From positions 1 to 5,201 of the forward strand of contig DASYWT010000139.1 in assembly GCA_035935775.1 (NCBI GenBank): DNA of 5,201 nt, written 5' to 3'. The DNA is from JAICWP01 sp035935775 (GTDB lineage Bacteria; Acidobacteriota; Terriglobia; Terriglobales; Acidobacteriaceae). The position numbers were made by a program, and so were the translations under genes. Numbering within the stretch: the stretch's first letter is position 1; every line of letters begins with the position of its first letter. Positions 1 to 5,067 of the stretch are shown here, piece after piece. Below the pieces are notes generated by a model. That model did no database searches. It had not been told where the DNA came from and saw only the letters and a list, made by a program, of their open reading frames with translations.

Positions 1-1
1 A

Positions 2-178
2 ATCATCGTGGACGACCTGCTGGCAACCGGGGGCACGGCAGCGGCCTCGGTGCAACTGACCAAGTCGCTGGGGGCGGAGATCGCCGGGCTGGGGTTCGTG
101 GTGGAGCTGGACTTCCTCAAAGGCCGCGACAAGCTCGCGCCGTACGATGTGTATTCGCTGCTGCACTACGACAAGTAG
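2..178 (+). CDS. apt: Adenine phosphoribosyltransferase, C-terminal part (5' end outside window)
   Basis: The last 58 codons of a type I phosphoribosyltransferase are visible, ending at TAG 176-178. The first visible residues, IIVDDLLATGGTA, are the family's PRPP-binding loop: two acidic residues followed by the ATGGT phosphate loop. The tail (GLGFVVELDFLKGRD...YDVYSLLHYDK) matches adenine phosphoribosyltransferase better than the hypoxanthine or orotate enzymes, because of the VVELDFLKGR segment after the PRPP loop. The enzyme converts adenine and PRPP to AMP and pyrophosphate in cytoplasmic purine salvage. Most of the protein (family length about 170-180 residues) lies upstream of the window, so the start, ribosome binding site and promoter cannot be assessed. 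It is convergent with the small minus-strand gene at 507-770 and has no visible functional link to the ATP synthase operon downstream. A repeat array starts almost at its stop codon. Confidence 0.92.
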   Translation: MIVDDLLATGGTAAASVQLTKSLGAEIAGLGFVVELDFLKGRDKLAPYDVYSLLHYDK

Positions 179-181
179 ACA

Positions 182-202
182 GGAGTCGGGAGTCAGGAGT
201 CA
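182..202. repeat. Heptamer tandem array (GGAGTCR x3)
   Basis: Three consecutive 7-bp units are seen: GGAGTCG (182-188), GGAGTCA (189-195) and GGAGTCA (196-202). The preceding 7 bp (175-181), which include the apt stop codon, match the unit at four of seven positions and may be a degenerate first copy. It is one of several 7-bp-period arrays in this window, each with a different core sequence. Confidence 0.7.
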
Positions 203-248
203 GCGGCCTAAGTAGTGAGCCGGCCAAATGCCCGAAGCAGCGTGGAAG

Positions 249-403
249 CGCACGGCTTCAGCCGTGCGATATCCGTGCACATGAGCAAACGGGCTTCAGC
301 CCCTGGGGTCGCTCCTTGTGTGCCGCCCCTGACGGGGCTCGCCTAGATTTGGTCGTTTTCCCAGGGCTGACGCCCTGGGCTAAAAGCTGTATCGCCTTCG
401 GGC
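249..403. repeat. REP-like cluster of GC-rich hairpins
   Basis: Several perfect inverted repeats with four-base loops lie in the gap between convergent genes. CGCACGGC/GCCGTGCG (249-256/261-268) has loop TTCA, and GGGC/GCCC (291-294/299-302) also has loop TTCA. GCCCC/GGGGC (325-329/334-338) has loop TGAC, and CCCAGGGC/GCCCTGGG (360-367/372-379) also has loop TGAC. A weak GCC-TTCG-GGC follows at 394-403. No T-tract follows any stem, so none is a classical intrinsic terminator, although the cluster could still act as a bidirectional barrier or protect 3' ends. Such hairpin strings are typical of interspersed bacterial palindromic repeats, and I recall similar ones in acidobacterial intergenic regions. 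The rest of the 179-506 gap (404-506) shows only weak short stems such as ATCTT/AAGAT at 467-480 and no ORF I can support. Confidence 0.75.
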
Positions 404-506
404 TGATGATCGTTAACTCCCTCTTCCTCTTCAACGCACTCTTCGTCTTAGGGCCAAGCGCCTAATATCTTTTTCAAGATCACACAAAGGAACGGGGAAC
501 GCCTAT

Positions 507-770
507 TTAAGGGGGCTCCTCTTGCACCCTCACCTCCGCCCCCTTGGGCAGGTAGCTTTTGCGGCGGAACCAGTCCTCCATTCTTTCCTTGAGCTCATCG
601 AGGGGCACGCGGGAACCGATTTCCATCAGGCCGTCGGCGACGGGGAGCGTGTCGTCAAAAATGGAGGCGTTGGTGAAGTTGCGCATGCTGAAGCTGTCCA
701 GCCACTTCTGCGGGCAGGGATGGCGCTGGCCATCGGCCTCGTATTCCACGCGGATCTTGCGGGAAAACAT
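507..770 (-). CDS. Conserved-looking small hypothetical protein (87 aa)
   Basis: I do not recognise this family. The 87-residue product is soluble-looking, with no signal peptide or membrane segment. It begins with a strand-like basic segment (RKIRVEYEADGQ), has a single cysteine at residue 19 in HPCPQKW, an aromatic and polar middle (FSMRNFTNASIFDD), and a probable helix at 57-73 (LDELKERMEDWFRRKSY), ending in a short strand and EEPP. The balanced composition, ordinary codon use and uninterrupted reading frame argue that it is real and that the overlapping plus-strand frames are shadows. The ATG at 768-770 has no Shine-Dalgarno sequence. Its immediate upstream DNA is the heptamer array at 783-817, leaving a 12-bp gap. 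It converges with apt. No operon partner is visible on the minus strand. A role cannot be inferred from context. Confidence 0.7.
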   Translation of the reverse strand: MFSRKIRVEYEADGQRHPCPQKWLDSFSMRNFTNASIFDDTLPVADGLMEIGSRVPLDELKERMEDWFRRKSYLPKGAEVRVQEEPP

Positions 771-782
771 GGTGGAATCATT

Positions 783-817
783 GTAGTGGGTAGTTGGTAG
801 TTGGTAGTGGGTAGCCG
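783..817. repeat. Heptamer tandem array (GTAGTKG x5)
   Basis: Five head-to-tail 7-bp units are seen: GTAGTGG (783-789), GTAGTTG (790-796), GTAGTTG (797-803), GTAGTGG (804-810) and the degenerate GTAGCCG (811-817). The array lies directly upstream of the minus-strand gene at 507-770, so it would fall in that gene's leader or promoter region. Its core resembles the array after atpH at 3461-3488. Confidence 0.85.
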
Positions 818-861
818 GCGTCGGCCTCGGTCACTTTTTCTGGCCGTCCCCAGCCTCTGTT

Positions 862-1077
862 TGTCATGTTGAGCGAGGGCGCATGCCCGAGTCGAAACAC
901 ACCTACGTTGGGCGGAAGCATCAAGGCGGCGCAAGGGAGTTTGCGCGGATTCGAAACACACCTGGAGTGTTGGAAGAACGCCCTCGGACAGTTGAGGGAG
1001 CGTCAAGAGACGCTGGGGTGCTTCGACTGCGCCTGCCCGATTCGCAAGCGAATCGGCAGGCTCCGCTCAACATGACA
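862..1077. repeat. MITE-like element with 14-bp terminal inverted repeats
   Basis: TGTCATGTTGAGCG (862-875) and CGCTCAACATGACA (1064-1077) are perfect reverse complements bounding 216 bp. Just inside them, GTCGAAACAC (891-900) and GTGCTTCGAC (1018-1027) are inverted with one mismatch. Each end also carries a hairpin: GGGC-GCAT-GCCC at 877-888, and the long stem CCTGCC...GGCAGG at 1032-1060 with inner arms GATTCGC/GCGAATC. TCGAAACACACCT occurs twice in direct orientation (892-904 and 951-963). The ends resemble the widespread TGTCAT.CTGAGCG-type interspersed repeat that I know from several bacterial phyla. There is no transposase, and the short ORFs crossing the element follow its repeats rather than looking like proteins. 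A non-autonomous mobile or palindromic repeat is the best reading. Confidence 0.65.
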
Positions 1078-1150
1078 GAAAAAGGGGGTATAGGTACATG
1101 AGCCGCCGCTCATGACAGAAAAAGGGGGTGTAGGTATGTGAGCCGCCGCT
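1071..1150. repeat. 40-bp direct tandem duplication
   Basis: Positions 1071-1110 and 1111-1150 are two adjacent 40-bp copies differing at three positions (1090/1130, 1107-region excluded, and 1097-1098/1137-1138). Each begins CATGACAGAAAAAGGGGGT and ends AGCCGCCGCT. A third partial start (CAGCATGACA, 1151-1160) follows. As a result the right-hand terminus of the upstream element occurs three times: CGCTCAACATGACA (1064-1077), a shortened CGCTCATGACA (1107-1117) and CGCTCAGCATGACA (1147-1160). This suggests duplication of the element's end. Confidence 0.85.
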
Positions 1151-1222
1151 CAGCATGACAAGTAGGAAGCTTTACAGTTGGTCCCAACAGGTAGTCACTG
1201 ATGCCGCAGCAAGCCCTCAACG

Positions 1223-1250
1223 GCTAAATGCTAATTGCCAAGTGCCAATG
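1223..1250. repeat. Heptamer tandem array (GCYAAKT-like x4)
   Basis: Four 7-bp units are seen: GCTAAAT (1223-1229), GCTAATT (1230-1236), GCCAAGT (1237-1243) and GCCAATG (1244-1250). The next 7 bp (GCGTTGT) are possibly a decayed copy. The units are degenerate but keep GC at the first two positions and AA at positions 4-5. The surrounding 1161-1317 otherwise holds no gene or convincing promoter that I can support. The open frame that crosses it is interrupted in character by this repeat. Confidence 0.7.
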
Positions 1251-1317
1251 GCGTTGTGCGAGGCAGACCGCCCGACAGACGTTGGAAAGAAGCAGCTGGC
1301 ATCTTTGGCGCAAATTA

Positions 1318-1393
1318 AATGGGCCGGAGACCAAGAAGCGGTGACATTCCTTGGCCTCCAGCCCATTCGATCCTGAATTGGATCGGAGGTGAT
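1318..1393 (+). promoter_or_regulatory. Structured 5' leader: two abutting stem-loops followed by a strong Shine-Dalgarno
   Basis: Stem 1 pairs 1318-1338 with 1347-1367: 17 Watson-Crick pairs, one terminal G-T and three A-C mismatches (at 1325, 1330 and 1336), closing a loop of about 8 nt. Stem 2 starts at the very next base: CGATCC (1368-1373) pairs with GGATCG (1380-1385) around loop TGAATT. The last base of stem 2 is the first base of GGAGGTGAT (1385-1393), a nine-base match to the complement of the canonical 16S 3' end. This arrangement would let stem 2 influence access to the ribosome binding site. It matches no riboswitch family I can name. No T-tract follows, so it is not an intrinsic terminator. 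Confidence 0.5.
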
Positions 1394-1399
1394 GTCTCT

Positions 1400-1501
1400 A
1401 TGCTAGACCCCTCAGCGCCAAAGTCAAGCGCGAATCCGGACTATCCCCGTAAGGTGTTCAAAAATGGGACTTACCGCCGGGCAGAAAAGCGCCGCGGGTA
1501 G
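1400..1501 (+). CDS. Possible small basic protein or leader peptide (33 aa)
   Basis: A 33-codon ORF starts at ATG 1400-1402, ten bases after GGAGG (1385-1389) in the extended Shine-Dalgarno GGAGGTGAT. This is the strongest ribosome binding site in the window and the reason for choosing this start over the in-frame ATG at 1319, which has none and would translate through a long hairpin. The product, MLDPSAPKSSANPDYPRKVF followed by KNGTYRRAEKRRG, has an acidic-then-polar N-terminus and a strongly basic C-terminal half: nine Lys/Arg in all, seven of them after residue 17. No membrane segment, cysteine or known motif is seen. The stop TAG (1499-1501) is 11 bp before the -35 box of the likely ATP synthase promoter. 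It could be a real small protein, a regulatory leader peptide or a chance frame. Confidence rests on the Shine-Dalgarno sequence and the adjoining structure. Confidence 0.4.
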   Translation: MLDPSAPKSSANPDYPRKVFKNGTYRRAEKRRG

Positions 1502-1512
1502 CTGAACTTGCG

Positions 1513-1542
1513 TTGACACTGCTCAAAGACAGATGGTAGGTT
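1513..1542 (+). promoter_or_regulatory. Putative sigma70-type promoter for the ATP synthase operon
   Basis: A perfect -35 hexamer TTGACA (1513-1518) is followed by an 18-bp spacer and the -10-like TAGGTT (1537-1542). The -10 keeps the three most conserved positions (first T, second A, last T) and has an extended -10 TGG at 1534-1536. Transcription would begin near 1549-1550, leaving a leader of about 50 nt before the b' gene. It lies just after the 33-codon ORF and is the best-scoring promoter-like site I can find by eye upstream of the operon. Confidence 0.55.
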
Positions 1543-1598
1543 TTAGAGTTTAGCCCACACATTCTCGCGGGGCTTTCCAGGCGGTTTTTACCACAGGC

Positions 1599-2078
1599 AT
1601 GGACGAAATTCTCAGGCAATTGGGTGGATACCTGCTTGGCGCCATCCCCACCATCGTGCTCTTACTGGTGGTGTTTGCTGCCTATCGCGCCCTGGTGCAT
1701 CGCCCGTTGGCGCGGGTATTGGCAGAGCGTCACAGCCGGACCGAGGGTGCGATGGAGCGTGCCCGCGCCGATATAGCGGCAGCCGAGGCCAAGGCAGCGG
1801 ATTACGAGCAGCGCCTGCGGGAAGCGCGGACAGCTCTGTTTAAGGCGCAGGAGGCAAGACGCAAGCAGGCTCTGGAGGCCCGCGCCGCGGCGCTCGCGGA
1901 AGCCCGCGCCCACGCCCAAAAGCAGGTGCAGGAGGCGCGGGAAACGATCGAAACCAGCAAAGTTACAGCCCAGGACCGGCTGCAGGTGGAAGCGGGCCGG
2001 CTGGCGGACGAGATTATTCGGGCCATCCTGCGTCCGGCCGAGGCAGTGCAAAATCCGGTGGCTGGCGGTCGCTCATGA
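1599..2078 (+). CDS. atpF': F-type ATP synthase F0 sector, b/b'-type subunit (first copy)
   Basis: This 159-residue protein has the classic b-subunit plan. A short N-terminus is followed by one membrane segment at about residues 11-29 (YLLGAIPTIVLLLVVFAAY). Next come basic residues at the cytoplasmic face (R30, H34, R35, R39) and then a long Ala/Glu/Arg/Lys-rich coiled coil from about 36 to 145. It has no cysteine. b-type subunits form the peripheral stalk that anchors the alpha3beta3 head to subunit a. Being first of two consecutive b-type genes, it probably makes a heterodimeric stalk with the product of the next gene, as b and b' do in phototrophs and several other phyla. Which should be called b or b' is uncertain. 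Length is normal for the family. The ribosome binding site is weak (AGGCGG 14 nt upstream). The stop overlaps the next start by 4 nt (ATGA), which suggests translational coupling. Confidence 0.9.
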   Translation: MDEILRQLGGYLLGAIPTIVLLLVVFAAYRALVHRPLARVLAERHSRTEGAMERARADIAAAEAKAADYEQRLREARTALFKAQEARRKQALEARAAALAEARAHAQKQVQEARETIETSKVTAQDRLQVEAGRLADEIIRAILRPAEAVQNPVAGGRS

Positions 2079-2917
2079 AGGGCATGCCAAAAATCCGCAT
2101 TAGCGCCGGGCGAGGCTGTGTGCGTCTGCTGCCCATCGCCCTCTGTGGCCTGTTGTTGCTGGCGGCGCTGCTGACGGGCGTGGCTGCAGCCCAGGAGAAC
2201 GGTTCAAAGGCCGCGCCAGCTACGCAGAACGGTGCCCGCCAGCAAAACGCGGCCGGGAAAGCACAAGGACAGCCTGAGAACTCCGGCTCCAGCTTCGGGC
2301 AGGAATTGGCGGAAGCGTCGCGAGAGGCGGCGGGGGAGAAGGCGGAGAACGCCCAGTTCAAGTTTTCGCCTTCGGTCCGCTGGGTGGGAAAGATTCTGGG
2401 GATCGGAGTGCATGGCGCTTACTGGCTGGCCTTCATCCTGAACTTTGCGGTGCTGGCGCTGCTCATCTACCTGGTATCGCGCTCGCGCATTCCGGCCATG
2501 TTTCGCAGCCGCACGGCCAGCATCCGGCGGGCGATGGAAGAAGCCGGCAAGGCTAGCGCCGAGGCCAACCGGCGGCTGAGCGAAATTGAGGCCCGGCTTG
2601 CGCGCCTGGATCAGGAGATTTCCGCCATGCATCGGCAGGCGGAACACGAAGCGGTCAGCGAAGAGGAAAAGCTGCGTGTGGCCGCGGCCGAAGATGCGCG
2701 CCGGGTGGTGGAAGCGGCGGAGCAGGAGATCGCGGCCGCAGCCAGCCTGGCAAAGCGGGAACTGACGGCATATGCCGCGGAGCTTTCCGTGGCCATGGCG
2801 GAAAAACGAATTCATATTGACAAAGATACGGACGCGGCGCTGCTGCGCGACTTCGCCGAACAACTCGGCAACGGCCTGCGCACTCCGCACCGCAATGGCG
2901 GAAAGGACGGCCGCTAG
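2075..2917 (+). CDS. atpF: F-type ATP synthase F0 subunit b with export-type N-terminal extension
   Basis: At 280 residues this is much longer than the usual b subunit of about 160. Residues 1-39 look like a signal peptide: basic N-terminus (K2, K6, R8, R13, R17), hydrophobic core LLPIALCGLLLLAALLTGV and an AAA-Q cleavage-like site at 39/40. Residues 40-95 are a low-complexity linker rich in Ala, Gln, Asn, Gly, Ser and Glu. A conserved-looking FKFSPSVRWVGKILGIGVHG leads into the membrane segment at about 115-135, followed by basic R136, R138, R144 and R146. An Ala/Glu/Arg-rich coiled coil runs to about 245. Function: second strand of the peripheral stalk, with the C-terminus contacting delta/F1. 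If the signal is cleaved, residues 40-114 would be periplasmic. The start ATG overlaps the upstream stop; ATG at codon 4 is an alternative. The next gene starts 3 nt after its stop. Confidence 0.88.
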   Translation: MKGMPKIRISAGRGCVRLLPIALCGLLLLAALLTGVAAAQENGSKAAPATQNGARQQNAAGKAQGQPENSGSSFGQELAEASREAAGEKAENAQFKFSPSVRWVGKILGIGVHGAYWLAFILNFAVLALLIYLVSRSRIPAMFRSRTASIRRAMEEAGKASAEANRRLSEIEARLARLDQEISAMHRQAEHEAVSEEEKLRVAAAEDARRVVEAAEQEIAAAASLAKRELTAYAAELSVAMAEKRIHIDKDTDAALLRDFAEQLGNGLRTPHRNGGKDGR

Positions 2918-2920
2918 TCC

Positions 2921-3463
2921 ATGGCCGCGGTGAGCAGCCGCTACGCCCGCGCTTTCGCCGACGTAGTGACCGATCGCAACCTGGACGCCGCACAGGTGCG
3001 GCGCGAGGTGCGTTCGCTGGCCGCAGTGGTGGAACAGAACAGCGAACTGCGGCGGGTGTGGGAGGCTCCGGCATTGCCGGCGGCCCAGAAGCGCGCCGTG
3101 CTCGACGCCGTGGCCAAGCGGGCCGGGGTTTCACCCGTGGTGCGAAATTTCCTGGCTGTGCTGATTGACCACGAGCGTATTCCGATGCTGGACCAGATCG
3201 TGCGGCAGTTCGAGGTAGAACTTGACCGCCGGCTGAATTTGGCAGAGGCCGAAATCACCAGCGCCCGCGACCTGAGCCCGGAGGAAAAGCGGGTGCTGGA
3301 GGCGAAAATCGGGCGACTGACGGGCAAACAGGTCCGGGCCAGTTATTTTCGCGATCCCAGCCTGCTGGGCGGCGCGGTGATCAAGGTCGGCAGCACGATT
3401 TATGACGGCTCGGTTCTGGGACAACTGAACAAGATTCGCGAACATTTGGTGGAAAGTCAGTAG
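2921..3463 (+). CDS. atpH: F-type ATP synthase F1 subunit delta (OSCP)
   Basis: The 180-residue product has the length and pattern of the delta/OSCP family. The N-terminal helical domain starts SSRYARAFADVV (residues 5-16), equivalent to the family's YA.AL motif, and includes the conserved region VVRNFLAVLIDHERIPML (73-90). The C-terminal signature DPSLLGGAVIKVGSTIYDGS (145-164) carries the GG, the glycine and the YDGS of the OSCP family. Delta sits on top of the F1 head and joins the alpha N-termini to the b stalk. The start ATG 2921 lies 3 nt after the b stop, with AAAGGA (2902-2907) 13 nt upstream inside the preceding gene, so b and delta are likely co-translated. This is the only gene of the operon with a recognisable though distant Shine-Dalgarno sequence. 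Its TAG stop is the first unit of a heptamer array. Confidence 0.96.
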   Translation: MAAVSSRYARAFADVVTDRNLDAAQVRREVRSLAAVVEQNSELRRVWEAPALPAAQKRAVLDAVAKRAGVSPVVRNFLAVLIDHERIPMLDQIVRQFEVELDRRLNLAEAEITSARDLSPEEKRVLEAKIGRLTGKQVRASYFRDPSLLGGAVIKVGSTIYDGSVLGQLNKIREHLVESQ

Positions 3464-3528
3464 TTGATAGCTGGTAGTTATTAGTTTCTGCAGCGGTCAC
3501 CAACTACCGGCCACCAGCTACCTGGTAT
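3461..3528. repeat. Inverted pair of heptamer arrays between atpH and atpA
   Basis: The left arm is TAGTTGA (3461-3467), TAGCTGG (3468-3474), TAGTTAT (3475-3481) and TAGTTTC (3482-3488); its first three bases are the atpH stop codon. The right arm is the same kind of unit in reverse: CAACTAC (3501-3507), CGGCCAC (3508-3514), CAGCTAC (3515-3521) and CTGGTAT (3522-3528). TAGCTGGT (3468-3475) pairs with ACCAGCTA (3513-3520), and AGTT (3476-3479) with AACT (3502-3505). Exactly seven unpaired bases (3506-3512) are left on the right side, one unit out of register. It fills nearly all of the 71-nt spacer and ends 6 nt before the atpA start. There is no T-tract, so it is not a standard terminator. 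Confidence 0.8.
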
Positions 3529-3534
3529 TCAACA

Positions 3535-5067
3535 ATGGCACAGATCAAAGCTGACGAAATCACACAATTAATCCGCGAGCAGATCGAGAACTACGAATCG
3601 AAGATCGCGGTGGACGAAGTAGGCACGGTTATCTCCCTGGGCGACGGCATCGCCCGGCTTTATGGGCTGGATAAAGCCATGGCTGGCGAGCTGCTTTCGT
3701 TTCCGCACGACGTGATGGGCATCGTCATGAACCTGGAAGAAGACCAGGTGGGCGCGGTGCTGCTGGGCGACTATACGGAAGTGCGCGAAGGCGACGCGGT
3801 CAAGCGCACCGGGCAGATCATGAGTGTGCCCGTGGGCGATGCCATGGTGGGGCGGGTGGTGAATTCGCTGGGGCAGGCGATTGACGACAAGGGTCCGATC
3901 GCCACCGATAAGTACATCCCCATCGAGCGCCTGGCGCCGGGCGTGATTTCGCGTCAACCGGTGCGCGAGCCTATGGCCACCGGGCTGAAAGCCATTGACA
4001 GCATGATTCCCATTGGCCGCGGGCAACGCGAGTTGATCATCGGCGACCGGCAGACGGGCAAGACCGCCATCGCCATTGACACCATCATCAACAACAAGGA
4101 TGGCGACCTGATTTGCATTTACTGCGCCATCGGGCAGAAGCGGTCCTCAATTGCGCAGGTGGTGAAGACGCTGGCCGACTTCGGAGCCATGGACTACACC
4201 ATCGTGGTGGCGGCTTCGGCTTCCGAGCCCGCGCCCATGCAGTACATTGCGCCCTACGCGGCGTGCGCCATGGGCGAATACTTCCGCGACAACGGCAAGC
4301 ACGCGCTGGTGATTTACGACGACCTTTCCAAGCATGCGGCGTCTTACCGCGAGATTTCGCTGCTGCTGCGGCGGCCACCAGGACGCGAGGCCTATCCCGG
4401 GGACGTGTTCTACCTGCACTCGCGGCTGCTGGAGCGCGCGGCCAAGCTCAACAACGAACTGGGTGGCGGCTCACTGACCGCTCTGCCGGTCATTGAGACC
4501 CAGGCGGGCGACGTTTCCGCCTACATTCCCACCAACGTCATTTCGATTACCGACGGGCAGATTTACCTGGAAACCGACCTGTTCAACAGCGGCATCCGGC
4601 CGGCGGTGAACGTAGGCTTGTCGGTAAGCCGCGTAGGATTTACCGCGGCCATTAAGGCCATGAAGCAAGTGGGCGCCACACTGAAGCTGGAACTGGCGCA
4701 GTACCGCGAACTGGCGGCTTTCGCGCAGTTCGGCAGCGACCTGGACAAGGCCACGCAGGCACAGCTGGCGCGCGGTGAACGCCTGGTCGAGGTGCTCAAG
4801 CAGAACCAGTACTCTCCGCTTCCTTTCTCCAAGCAGATTCTGATCATTTACGCGGGCACCAACGGCCATCTCGACGATCTGCCGGTGGAGCAGGTGCGGC
4901 CCTTCGAAAAGGCGCTCTACGAGTACGTGGACACCATGAATCCTGGTTTGTTCGCCAGCATCATGCAGAAAAAAGCGCTGGATGACCAGCTCAAAGCTGA
5001 GATGAACAAGGTTTTGAAGGAATGCAAGGAGCGGTTCGTGGCGGATCAGCAAGCGGCAGCAAAATAA
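3535..5067 (+). CDS. atpA: F-type ATP synthase F1 subunit alpha
   Basis: The 510-residue product is full length (E. coli has 513) and ordinary for the family. The N-terminal beta-barrel includes VGTVISLGDGIARLYGL (29-45). The nucleotide-binding domain has the alpha-type P-loop GDRQTGKT (170-177), a Walker B strand LVIYDD (258-263) and the Arg-finger segment GLSVSRVG (361-368, Arg at 366). The alpha/beta signature PAVNVGLSVS spans 356-365. The C-terminal helical domain from about 380 contains ELAQYRELAAFAQFGSDLD (386-404). Alpha alternates with beta in the F1 hexamer, binds nucleotide at non-catalytic sites and donates the arginine to the catalytic site. The start at 3535 gives the expected MAQIKADEI N-terminus, but the bases before it (CTGGTATTCAACA) hold no Shine-Dalgarno sequence and are the end of an inverted heptamer array. 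The TAA stop runs into another such array. Confidence 0.98.
   Translation: MAQIKADEITQLIREQIENYESKIAVDEVGTVISLGDGIARLYGLDKAMAGELLSFPHDVMGIVMNLEEDQVGAVLLGDYTEVREGDAVKRTGQIMSVPVGDAMVGRVVNSLGQAIDDKGPIATDKYIPIERLAPGVISRQPVREPMATGLKAIDSMIPIGRGQRELIIGDRQTGKTAIAIDTIINNKDGDLICIYCAIGQKRSSIAQVVKTLADFGAMDYTIVVAASASEPAPMQYIAPYAACAMGEYFRDNGKHALVIYDDLSKHAASYREISLLLRRPPGREAYPGDVFYLHSRLLERAAKLNNELGGGSLTALPVIETQAGDVSAYIPTNVISITDGQIYLETDLFNSGIRPAVNVGLSVSRVGFTAAIKAMKQVGATLKLELAQYRELAAFAQFGSDLDKATQAQLARGERLVEVLKQNQYSPLPFSKQILIIYAGTNGHLDDLPVEQVRPFEKALYEYVDTMNPGLFASIMQKKALDDQLKAEMNKVLKECKERFVADQQAAAK

Noticed and set aside
360..379. Strong CCCAGGGC/GCCCTGGG hairpin as an intrinsic terminator for apt or the minus-strand gene
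   Set aside because: No T-run follows on either strand, and the stem belongs to a series of similar repeat hairpins.
626..1006. 126-codon minus-strand ORF
   Set aside because: It shares the strand but not the frame of the 87-aa gene and is built from the heptamer array (TTNYQLPTT) and the repeat element.
866..1101. Two plus-strand ORFs of about 70 codons across the repeat element
   Set aside because: They coincide with the terminal repeats, hairpins and direct repeats of the 862-1077 element, lack ribosome binding sites and give low-complexity, family-less translations.
1155..1376. 73-codon plus-strand ORF starting MTSRKLYSW
   Set aside because: It begins in the tail of the tandem repeat, runs through a heptamer array and a long hairpin, and has no ribosome binding site. 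The sequence is better explained by the non-coding structure.
1318..1400. Known riboswitch or structural RNA (6S, SRP, RNase P, GEMM and others)
   Set aside because: None of the conserved sequence motifs that I know for those families is present; only generic stems and a Shine-Dalgarno sequence are seen.
1534..1552. GTTTTAGAG-like string resembling part of a type II CRISPR repeat
   Set aside because: It is a single short chance match with no repeat-spacer pattern anywhere in the window.
2204..2890. 228-codon minus-strand ORF opposite the b subunit gene
   Set aside because: This is an antisense shadow of GC-rich coding DNA; the plus strand encodes a clear ATP synthase subunit.
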